Shown here piece after piece: positions 1-5,313 of a stretch of DNA of 6,669 nucleotides. Below the pieces are notes generated by a model. It was given only the letters and a program-made list of their open reading frames with translations, made no database searches and was not told where the DNA came from. The stretch comes from Verrucomicrobiales bacterium (GTDB taxonomy: Bacteria > Verrucomicrobiota > Verrucomicrobiia > Limisphaerales > UBA1100): positions 1 to 6,669 of the forward strand of contig DPAW01000067.1 in assembly GCA_003517285.1 (NCBI GenBank), read 5' to 3'. Position numbers and translations under genes: made by a program. Position 1 is the first letter of the stretch, and the number at the start of each line of letters is the position of its first letter.

Positions 1-573
1 CTCCTTCATTTGGTCCATCAACAGCTCAGGCGCACCCTCGTTCCACAGGATATGGTCGGCCAGATCCATCTTTTGGGCAATGTCCATTTGCGCGGCAATG
101 CGGGCTGTGATTTGGGCATCATCCCAATTTCGCTCGCGGAGACGGGCTCGCTGAGTGTTGGCCGTGCAGGCCACGCAAAGCACCGCATCAAATGAATCCT
201 GCAGATCAACTTCGAACAACAACGGAATCACCACCACTCCCACCGGCCGTTTTTGTTCACGCCATTGGTCAATTTGTTTTTCCCAGACAGTGCGAACACG
301 AGGATGAATGATGGCTTCGAGTCGTTTCCGCGCGGCTTCATCCTGAAACACCTTGGAAGCCATCTTGTCGCGATCCAACGAACCATCCGCCTTCAGGAAT
401 CCCTCCCCAAACTCGTCTGCAATCTCGGCCAAGCCCTCCGTGCCGGGATTCACAGCTTCACGCGCCAAATCATCCGAATCCACCACCGGCAAGCCGACCT
501 TTTTCAGCAGTCGCGCCGCCGTGGATTTACCCATCCCCACGCCGCCCGTCAGGCCGAGGACGCGGGTGTTCAT
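1..573 (-). CDS. coaE: Dephospho-CoA kinase, C-terminus cut by window edge
   Basis: CoaE phosphorylates the 3'-hydroxyl of the ribose of dephospho-CoA with ATP, the last step of coenzyme A synthesis, in the cytoplasm. The visible 191 residues read without a stop to the window edge; family members are about 200 residues, so only a short tail is missing. Residues 10-18 form the P-loop (GGVGMGKST, Lys16). Residues 32-35 (DSDD) carry the acidic residue expected near the substrate. Other family landmarks are IHPRV at 89-93, IPLLFE at 116-121 and an Arg-rich lid segment (RARLRER) at 142-148. Near the end, AQMD and ADHILWNEG resemble the family's RQM and ADYVIDN segments. The ATG overlaps the metF stop as ATGA, which fixes the start and suggests translational coupling. 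It is the last visible gene of the minus-strand unit. Family assignment is very secure. Confidence 0.95.
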   Translation of the reverse strand, partial: MNTRVLGLTGGVGMGKSTAARLLKKVGLPVVDSDDLAREAVNPGTEGLAEIADEFGEGFLKADGSLDRDKMASKVFQDEAARKRLEAIIHPRVRTVWEKQIDQWREQKRPVGVVVIPLLFEVDLQDSFDAVLCVACTANTQRARLRERNWDDAQITARIAAQMDIAQKMDLADHILWNEGAPELLMDQMKE

Positions 574-1457
574 TGGGTCAACCCAAGATTTTCCGCCACG
601 ACGAGCGTGGCGCGGGATTTGTTTAGCGTATAAAAGTGAAGCCCTTCCACGCCGTTCTCGATCAAGTCCGCACATTGACGGGTGGCGTACTCGATCCCAA
701 AGATGCTGACCGACTCGTCGTCATCACCCAGCTCATCTAGGCGCGCAGTAATCTCCGGAGTGAGTTTGGAGCCGCACAATTCAGTGAAGCGCTGAATCTG
801 GCGGGCGCTCAATATCGGGATGATCCCAGCCACGATCGGCTGGCTCATGCCCCGTTCACGGAGATAATCCCGAAAGGCATAAAAGTCGGCATTATCAAAA
901 AAGAGCTGGGTGATGACAAAATCGGCCCCGCTATCTACCTTGGCTTTCAGGCGATCCCAATCCACTTCGCGCCCCTCTGTGCAGGCAATGTGTCCCTCTG
1001 GAAAGCCCGCGACGCCGATACTAAATTCATTCCGGGTATGAATGTGCTCCACCAATTCGTAGGAGTATTCAAAACCGCCTTCGGGCTTAGTAAAGGGTTC
1101 CCCGGGCGGCGGGTCACCGCGCAGGGCGAGAATGTTGTCGATGCCCCGCTGCTTCGCTTCATCCAAAACCGAGCCGATATCCGCCCGAGTGCTGCCCACG
1201 CAGGTGAGGTGCGCCATGGTTGGCACCTGATGTTTCTGCTGAATAGCATCCACGATCCCCAGCGTTTTTTCGCGGGTACTACCGCCGGCGCCGTAGGTAA
1301 CCGAAAAAAATGCCGGATTCACCGCCTTGAGCCGCGGCACAATTTTCTCCACCAGTGCCTGCTCACCTTGAGGGGTTTTGGCCGGGAAAAATTCGCAGGA
1401 AATTGCTGGCCGCCCTGCCTCGGCCGCTTCATGAAGAATATCGCGAATGAATCGCAT
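570..1457 (-). CDS. metF: 5,10-methylenetetrahydrofolate reductase
   Basis: MetF is a cytoplasmic FAD enzyme that reduces 5,10-methylene-THF to 5-methyl-THF, the methyl donor for methionine synthesis. With the ATG at 1457 the protein has 295 residues, matching the usual bacterial length of just under 300. Landmarks in order are CEFFPAKT at 21-28 (Glu22 corresponds to the catalytic Glu of E. coli MetF), SVTYGAGGSTR at 52-62, HLTCVGSTR at 83-91, ILALRGDPP at 109-117 (Asp115, near the flavin), GVAGFPEGH at 148-156, ADFVITQLFF at 178-187 (Gln184) and HFYTLN at 274-279. An in-frame TTG at 1493 would add 12 residues, but they resemble nothing in the family and no ribosome site precedes that codon; a weak AGG lies 3 bases before the ATG. 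The gene starts 42 bp after moaA ends and overlaps coaE by 4 bp. No SAM riboswitch or other methionine gene is visible. Confidence 0.96.
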   Translation of the reverse strand: MRFIRDILHEAAEAGRPAISCEFFPAKTPQGEQALVEKIVPRLKAVNPAFFSVTYGAGGSTREKTLGIVDAIQQKHQVPTMAHLTCVGSTRADIGSVLDEAKQRGIDNILALRGDPPPGEPFTKPEGGFEYSYELVEHIHTRNEFSIGVAGFPEGHIACTEGREVDWDRLKAKVDSGADFVITQLFFDNADFYAFRDYLRERGMSQPIVAGIIPILSARQIQRFTELCGSKLTPEITARLDELGDDDESVSIFGIEYATRQCADLIENGVEGLHFYTLNKSRATLVVAENLGLTQ

Positions 1458-1499
1458 CGGCCTGATGCTGCACCAAAGCCGCGCGGTATTCAAGACGCG

Positions 1500-2558
1500 T
1501 CAACCGCCGATCGCACTCATCGTACGGTCAGGCTGCTGAAATTGCGCCTGCCCGATCCGATGCCCCGCCTCCTTGCGCAGCACAACCGCCTGCAACCATT
1601 CAGCCAGGTCCGCGTCACCAGCGCCCTCCCGCATCTGTTTTTTAAGGTTATGTTCTTGGAGGCTAAATAAACAAGTACGTACACGGCCATCGGAGGTCAT
1701 TCGAATGCGGTTGCACTGCCCACAAAATGGTTCACTTACCGGCATGATCAACCCCACCTCGCCGGCACCTTCCCGGAACCGCCAGCGCTTTGCGGTTGCC
1801 GCCGCGTGCTCATCATCCAGCGGCTCCAGATCGAACACCTCCTGCAACTGCATCAAGATCTCTCGGCCGGTTACCACATGATCCGCCTGCCATGCCCGGC
1901 CAGAATCGAGCGGCATAAATTCGATGAACCGCATCACCAACCCGTGTTTTCGGGCAAAGCCTGCCATGGCCGGCACCTCATGATCGTTCAGGCCACGGAT
2001 TACCACGGCATTCACCTTTACTGGATTCATCCCTAGTTGCTGAGCCAAATCAATCGCGCCAAGCAATTCCTTCAAGCCATCCCGGCCGGTCATTTTTTTA
2101 AAATTACCGATCTCCAATGAATCCAGACTGAAAGTCACCCGACGCAAACCCGCATCGCGAAGGGCCTGCGCATGTTTTGCGAAGAGAAACCCATTGGTGG
2201 TCAATGCCAGATCTTCAATACCCGGCAAGGCCGCAATGGATTCCACTAGGCGCGGCACATGCCGGCGCAAGAGCGGTTCACCTCCGGTCAGACGGATTTT
2301 GCTTATCCCCAACCCGGAAGCCACCCGCACAACCCGGGTAATCTCCTCATAGGTCAGGAAATGGGAACGCGGCTTCCACTCGTGCTGAATGGGCCGAGGC
2401 GCACCAGAAGAAGTGCGTTTATAAAAATCCGCTGCCTCTTCCGTCTCAGGGAGACAGTAGAGGCAGCGGAAATTGCAGCGATCGGTGATGCTAATGCGCA
2501 GGTCGCGAATCTGTCGGCCATGCGCATCAATCAATCGTGTCACGGACTGATTCTGCAC
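1500..2558 (-). CDS. moaA: GTP 3',8-cyclase (radical SAM, molybdenum cofactor step 1)
   Basis: MoaA uses two 4Fe-4S clusters and S-adenosylmethionine to turn GTP into 3',8-cyclo-7,8-dihydro-GTP, the first step of molybdopterin synthesis. From the GTG at 2558 there are 352 residues. The radical-SAM cluster motif is C28, C32, C35 (CNFRCLYC); TGGEP at 91-95 is the SAM-binding segment. The C-terminal cluster motif is C279, C282 and C296, with the conserved RIR at 284-286. The chain ends in the Gly-Gly (351-352) typical of MoaA. Between C35 and FLTYEEI (68-74) there are 32 residues where E. coli MoaA has 14. No ATG suits the start: GTG at 2558 and GTG at 2543 are both plausible, and neither has a good Shine-Dalgarno. 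An ATG at 2696 gives an unrelated basic extension overlapping the upstream gene. MoaC, MoaD and MoaE are not in the window. Confidence 0.94.
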   Translation of the reverse strand: MQNQSVTRLIDAHGRQIRDLRISITDRCNFRCLYCLPETEEAADFYKRTSSGAPRPIQHEWKPRSHFLTYEEITRVVRVASGLGISKIRLTGGEPLLRRHVPRLVESIAALPGIEDLALTTNGFLFAKHAQALRDAGLRRVTFSLDSLEIGNFKKMTGRDGLKELLGAIDLAQQLGMNPVKVNAVVIRGLNDHEVPAMAGFARKHGLVMRFIEFMPLDSGRAWQADHVVTGREILMQLQEVFDLEPLDDEHAAATAKRWRFREGAGEVGLIMPVSEPFCGQCNRIRMTSDGRVRTCLFSLQEHNLKKQMREGAGDADLAEWLQAVVLRKEAGHRIGQAQFQQPDRTMSAIGG

Positions 2559-2584
2559 CGCGACAGGTGAGAACGCAACCGCAT
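2540..2584 (-). other. 14-codon mini reading frame bridging the coiled-coil gene and moaA
   Basis: The stop of the coiled-coil gene and an ATG overlap as TAATG. The frame opened by that ATG runs 14 codons (beginning MRLRSHL) and stops with a TGA that overlaps the GTG at 2543, one of the two candidate moaA starts, as GTGA. The frame is not that of moaA. It may be translated only in passing, carrying ribosomes from one gene to the next, or it may be chance in a short gap. I see no sign that the peptide itself has a function. Confidence 0.25.
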
Positions 2585-3681
2585 TACTCGTCCGATGAGG
2601 ACGGAGCCGGTGTTTCTGCCGGCGGCACCGGGGCTGGAGCAGCAGGTGTTTCCGGGGCTGGCTCGCTTTCAGGAGCCGCTTCGGCCTCTGGCTCAATCAC
2701 TTTGCCATTGATGATAACGCGACCATCGCTGGTAAGTTCAACAGAAACGTTCTGTTTTTTCTGAGGCTCGGCATTTGAGACCTTCCCCTCTTGCCTCTTA
2801 TTATCCCAATAAGCAGCATAAGCTGACCGAGTAGGCCGATGCTTAGCGTATATACCAATACCACGACGCATCCAATCCATGCGCTTGGCCACGGCGATGT
2901 CGGATTTGATGCGCTTCACTTGGGCGGAGAGGAACTCCAGATCGTTCATCTGTTTCACCAACTCAGCCTTCTCATCCTGAAGACGCAGAAGTTCTCCTTC
3001 CAAGAAGGTGCGATCGCCTTCGGAATCCTCCAGCTTTTGATTGGTCTCATCGATCTCCGTGTTGAGATTGGTGATCTTCACTTCCAACGCGCCTTTTTCC
3101 TGATTGAGCGTGTCGTTTTTGGTTTCCAGAGCCGCAATCAATTCAACGCGTCGTTTGGTCTCGTCGGCGACCTTGGTTTGGAATTCTTTTAGTTCCGTGG
3201 TTTTGGCGGCCAACAAATCGGTTTGGGCTTTGAGGTCTGCAGCCGTTTTCACCAGCTCTTCCTCGGCCTTCACCTTGGCAGTATTCACTTCCTGCAGCTT
3301 GGTTTCCACAGCACCCAAATCCTGGGCGTGCTGGAGCTTCAACGTATCCATCTCGGCGGTCTTCTGAGTAAGATTCATATCCAGCTGCGTGACCTTGGTC
3401 TTCTCGGATTCCACCTCGGTGTTCAACTCCACAATGCGTTTGCCTTGGGTTTGAACCGTTTCCTCCAGCGTTTGTCGTTGGGTGTCGAGTTGATCGCGTT
3501 GGGTGCGATAATCGTCACGCTCAGCACGTGTGGCGTCACGCTCCTTTTGAATAGTGTTTCGCTCGGTCTCCAGCTTGGCATAAGCGTCGAGTTTACTTTG
3601 ATTGCTGACGATCGAGAAAATACCGATTCCTGCGGTAATCGCCGCCAGCATCACAATGGCGATAGATTTTTTGTCCTTCAT
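2584..3681 (-). CDS. Membrane-anchored coiled-coil protein of unknown function
   Basis: I do not recognise a named family. The 365-residue protein begins with a short basic stretch (MKDKK) and one hydrophobic helix at about 6-25, probably a signal anchor that leaves the rest outside the cytoplasmic membrane. Residues about 30-265 are rich in E, K, Q, L and T and predict a long coiled coil. At 40-70, [EQ]R[DNQ] recurs every seven residues (40, 47, 54, 61, 68), a directly visible heptad register. A different segment follows: an aromatic/basic patch at 268-296 with WMRRGIGIYAKH and YAAYW, then a short likely beta hairpin at 313-330 (VELTSDGRVIINGKVIEP), then an A/P/E-rich tail at 331-365. There is no cysteine. 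Starts further upstream (GTG 3720, ATG 3702) would put 7-13 extra residues before the anchor; ATG 3681 gives a normal N-terminus. It is the first gene of the moaA-metF-coaE unit, but nothing ties it to their chemistry. Confidence 0.85.
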   Translation of the reverse strand: MKDKKSIAIVMLAAITAGIGIFSIVSNQSKLDAYAKLETERNTIQKERDATRAERDDYRTQRDQLDTQRQTLEETVQTQGKRIVELNTEVESEKTKVTQLDMNLTQKTAEMDTLKLQHAQDLGAVETKLQEVNTAKVKAEEELVKTAADLKAQTDLLAAKTTELKEFQTKVADETKRRVELIAALETKNDTLNQEKGALEVKITNLNTEIDETNQKLEDSEGDRTFLEGELLRLQDEKAELVKQMNDLEFLSAQVKRIKSDIAVAKRMDWMRRGIGIYAKHRPTRSAYAAYWDNKRQEGKVSNAEPQKKQNVSVELTSDGRVIINGKVIEPEAEAAPESEPAPETPAAPAPVPPAETPAPSSSDE

Positions 3682-3802
3682 GGTGGGTCTTGATCTTGCC
3701 ATGAAATGATTGTGTGACACGCGAAACTTATTGAGCTCGTGTCAACAGATTGCTGTTAGATTACTCACAGGCTGTACGCAACTCTGCTTTTTGTATTGGC
3801 CC

Positions 3803-3817
3803 CGGGAACGCTTCCCG
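3803..3817. repeat. Perfect 6-bp inverted repeat in the DUF1844 gene leader
   Basis: CGGGAA and TTCCCG flank a 3-base centre (CGC), ending 22 bases before the DUF1844 start codon. It could be an operator palindrome or a small 5'-leader hairpin. No T-run follows on either strand, so it is not a typical intrinsic terminator. The symmetry is seen directly; any function is a guess. Confidence 0.4.
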
Positions 3818-3828
3818 CCACACTCGCT

Positions 3829-3834
3829 GGGTGG
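3829..3834 (+). promoter_or_regulatory. Probable ribosome binding site of the DUF1844 gene
   Basis: GGGTGG lies 5 bases before the ATG at 3840, at the right distance for a Shine-Dalgarno site though one base off GGAGG. It supports that ATG over an in-frame upstream TTG at 3750, whose extra residues are not hydrophobic or conserved-looking and would consume most of the divergent intergenic region. Confidence 0.45.
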
Positions 3835-3839
3835 ACAAC

Positions 3840-4319
3840 ATGGATCTCCCCCAACAACGCATGCCGGAGACGGCCAACGAAATCGCTGCCGCCGTTTTCA
3901 GCGAATGCCTGATCACTCTGGTGCGCACTGCGGCCATGCTCCTAGGTAAGGTTACCGCCCCTGCGACCGGTGAACCGGTCAAGGATCTCGTCCGAGTTCA
4001 GTTGGTGATTCAACAACTTGAGTTGCTCGAGAAAAACGCCGCGAAACTCAGTTTGGATGAGCAACAACTCCTCAAACAAAGCCTGCAGGAACTACGCATG
4101 GCCTACGTTAGTGCCGCCGGCCAGCGGCCTGAAGACGCCTTGGGGGAAGATGAAGCCCCAGCCGCAGAATCGACCGACACTCCGGAAGCTGATAGCAATC
4201 CAAGCGAATCCTCCGCACCCTCCCCTGAAGTCACCGCCCCGGAGCAATCTCAAGAGGAGGATGAAGAAGACGACGAAGACGAAGGCAGCCGCAAACGATT
4301 CGTTAAAAAATACGACTAG
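3840..4319 (+). CDS. DUF1844 family protein with acidic C-terminal tail
   Basis: This 159-residue protein matches DUF1844, a small bacterial family of unknown function. The domain covers about 19-92. It opens with VFSECLITLVRTAAMLLGKV (19-38), an amphipathic to hydrophobic helix. Next comes the P-x-TGEPVKDLV turn at 41-51, the VQLVIQQLELLEKNAAKLS helix at 53-71 and the LLKQSLQELRMAYV helix at 77-90, whose LRMAYV resembles the LRMRYV ending known for the family. The rest is low complexity, rich in A, P, E and S, with an acidic run at 139-148 (EEDEEDDEDE) followed by a basic end (RKRFVKKYD). There is no signal peptide, so it is probably cytoplasmic; the first helix could touch a membrane or a partner. 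It is transcribed alone on the plus strand and ends 3 bp from the stop of the convergent isomerase gene. Function is unknown. Confidence 0.85.
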   Translation: MDLPQQRMPETANEIAAAVFSECLITLVRTAAMLLGKVTAPATGEPVKDLVRVQLVIQQLELLEKNAAKLSLDEQQLLKQSLQELRMAYVSAAGQRPEDALGEDEAPAAESTDTPEADSNPSESSAPSPEVTAPEQSQEEDEEDDEDEGSRKRFVKKYD

Positions 4320-4322
4320 CGG

Positions 4323-5294
4323 CTATTCCAAAAAAGTTTTCACCCGGGCCTGCCCCAGCAGGAGTTTCACGTAAGCTGGCAACTTTTCGTTCAGCTTCTT
4401 TTGGTACAAATGTTCCCGAATCTCGACGCGCACTTCGCCGATTTTTTTTGCGCCAGCCGGCTCGAGCTTCATCACGCGAATAATGTGGAAGCCGGTTTCC
4501 GATTCCACCAGTTCCGGCACATTGATGCGCATGGAAAACACCCGCTCGGCGATCTTGGGATCGGCAACTGACCGGTAGAGTCGAAATTTACCGCCATCAT
4601 TTTTGGTCGCCAAATCCTCGGAGAATTCCTTAGCCAACTGCGAGAAATTCACGCCGGCCACGGCCTTGGCCTGCACCTTAGCGGCCGTCGCCTGCTTGGC
4701 AGCACGTTCATCGGGGTTCAATCGTCGGCCCGTCGCCAAGTCCACCTTGGCCAACAGCACGTGCTCCACCTCGGCGTACTCTGGCGTTTTCCACAGAGTG
4801 AGGTTTTCGTTGTAGAACTCCAACACCTCCACTTCCTTCACCATGGTCTGCGGCTTGAGTTCGCGCTTAAGCACTTCCTGCGTCAAGGCCTGTTCCTGAA
4901 GGAATAACCGGTACGCATTGGTACTCATGCCCATGCCTTCAACCTTAAGACTGAAAGCAGTGGCTGAGGTGAATTGCTCGCGTAGTATGGTGTAATTATC
5001 CTTCGCCTGAATATACGCCTGGGCGCGATCTGCAGGATTCGCGCGAAGCGAGGTCACCTTAGCTAAGATAAGTTCTTCAAGGAGTTGTTTCTTAAAAAAC
5101 GGCTCCATTGCCAAGGGCACGTCCACTCCATTGACCGCCCGGGATAGGACGAAACGACGGAAAGCCCCGTCCAATTCATCCTGCGTGATGTTAAACCCCA
5201 AACCACTGGCCACCACTTTAGTGGCCCCTGTAGCGGGCTCAATGAGAAATACGCTGCACAAAAGTGCTAACCACAGGCGTCCGTGCCATTTCAT
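4323..5294 (-). CDS. Exported parvulin-type peptidyl-prolyl cis-trans isomerase
   Basis: The 323-residue protein is probably a periplasmic folding factor of the PpiC/SurA/PrsA kind, isomerising X-Pro bonds in exported proteins. Residues 1-24 look like a signal peptide: basic start (MKWHGR), hydrophobic core LWLALLCSVFLI, then a probable cleavage near ATGA-T (24/25). Cys13 is not in a good lipobox. An alpha-helical N-terminal region (about 30-165) is typical of SurA-like chaperones. The parvulin domain spans about 173-277: EYAEVEHVLL with His178 (usually RHILV), FSQLAKEFSEDLATKNDGGKF at 217-237, and ESETGFHIIRV at 264-274 with His270. A C-terminal helical segment follows to 323. The N-terminus is clear because only one ATG fits, but the upstream gap is AT-rich with no Shine-Dalgarno. 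It lies 19 bp downstream of serA on the same strand and is likely co-transcribed. Exact subfamily is uncertain, so no symbol is given. Confidence 0.88.
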   Translation of the reverse strand: MKWHGRLWLALLCSVFLIEPATGATKVVASGLGFNITQDELDGAFRRFVLSRAVNGVDVPLAMEPFFKKQLLEELILAKVTSLRANPADRAQAYIQAKDNYTILREQFTSATAFSLKVEGMGMSTNAYRLFLQEQALTQEVLKRELKPQTMVKEVEVLEFYNENLTLWKTPEYAEVEHVLLAKVDLATGRRLNPDERAAKQATAAKVQAKAVAGVNFSQLAKEFSEDLATKNDGGKFRLYRSVADPKIAERVFSMRINVPELVESETGFHIIRVMKLEPAGAKKIGEVRVEIREHLYQKKLNEKLPAYVKLLLGQARVKTFLE

Positions 5295-5313
5295 GATTTG
5301 ATTTTAAAACGAA

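Larger units (their letters stand above)
3682..3839. promoter_or_regulatory. Divergent intergenic region between the coiled-coil gene and the DUF1844 gene
   Basis: These 158 bp are the only non-coding space between the two divergent genes, so promoters for both must lie here or inside the neighbouring coding sequence. On the minus strand a perfect TTGACA occurs at 3745-3740, but the expected spacing leads to GCGTGT, which is not a -10 element. On the plus strand an extended -10-like TGTTAGATT lies at 3754-3762 with a poor, over-spaced TTGAGC at 3731. A small perfect palindrome GTGTGACAC sits at 3712-3720 and a hairpin-capable repeat at 3803-3817. The regulatory role follows from position; exact promoters cannot be assigned. 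Confidence 0.45.

Noticed and set aside
1458..1493. TTG start giving MetF 12 more residues
   Set aside because: MRFIRDIL is a normal MetF beginning and gives the usual family length; no ribosome site precedes the TTG.
990..1670. Long plus-strand open frame opposite metF and the end of moaA
   Set aside because: The opposite strand encodes clear MetF and MoaA motifs across the whole span; the plus-strand product resembles nothing and crosses a gene boundary.
2589..2603. Hairpin CGTCC-GATGA-GGACG near the end of the coiled-coil gene as a terminator
   Set aside because: The stem is only 5 bp, it lies inside coding sequence, and no T-run follows on the transcribed strand.
2559..2696. N-terminal extension of MoaA to the ATG at 2696
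   Set aside because: The added residues are Arg/His/Gln-rich, unlike any MoaA N-terminus, and overlap the upstream gene by over 110 bp.
3223..3693. Plus-strand frame rich in L, G, F and H opposite the coiled-coil gene
   Set aside because: The composition is what the complement of a K/E/Q-rich coiled coil gives; it is not a membrane protein gene.
3731..3762. TTGACA (minus strand) and TGTTAGATT (plus strand) as promoters
   Set aside because: Each lacks a properly spaced partner element, so neither can be called a promoter with confidence.
3750..3839. Upstream TTG start for the DUF1844 gene
   Set aside because: The added 30 residues are not family-like, and the ATG at 3840 has a plausible ribosome site.
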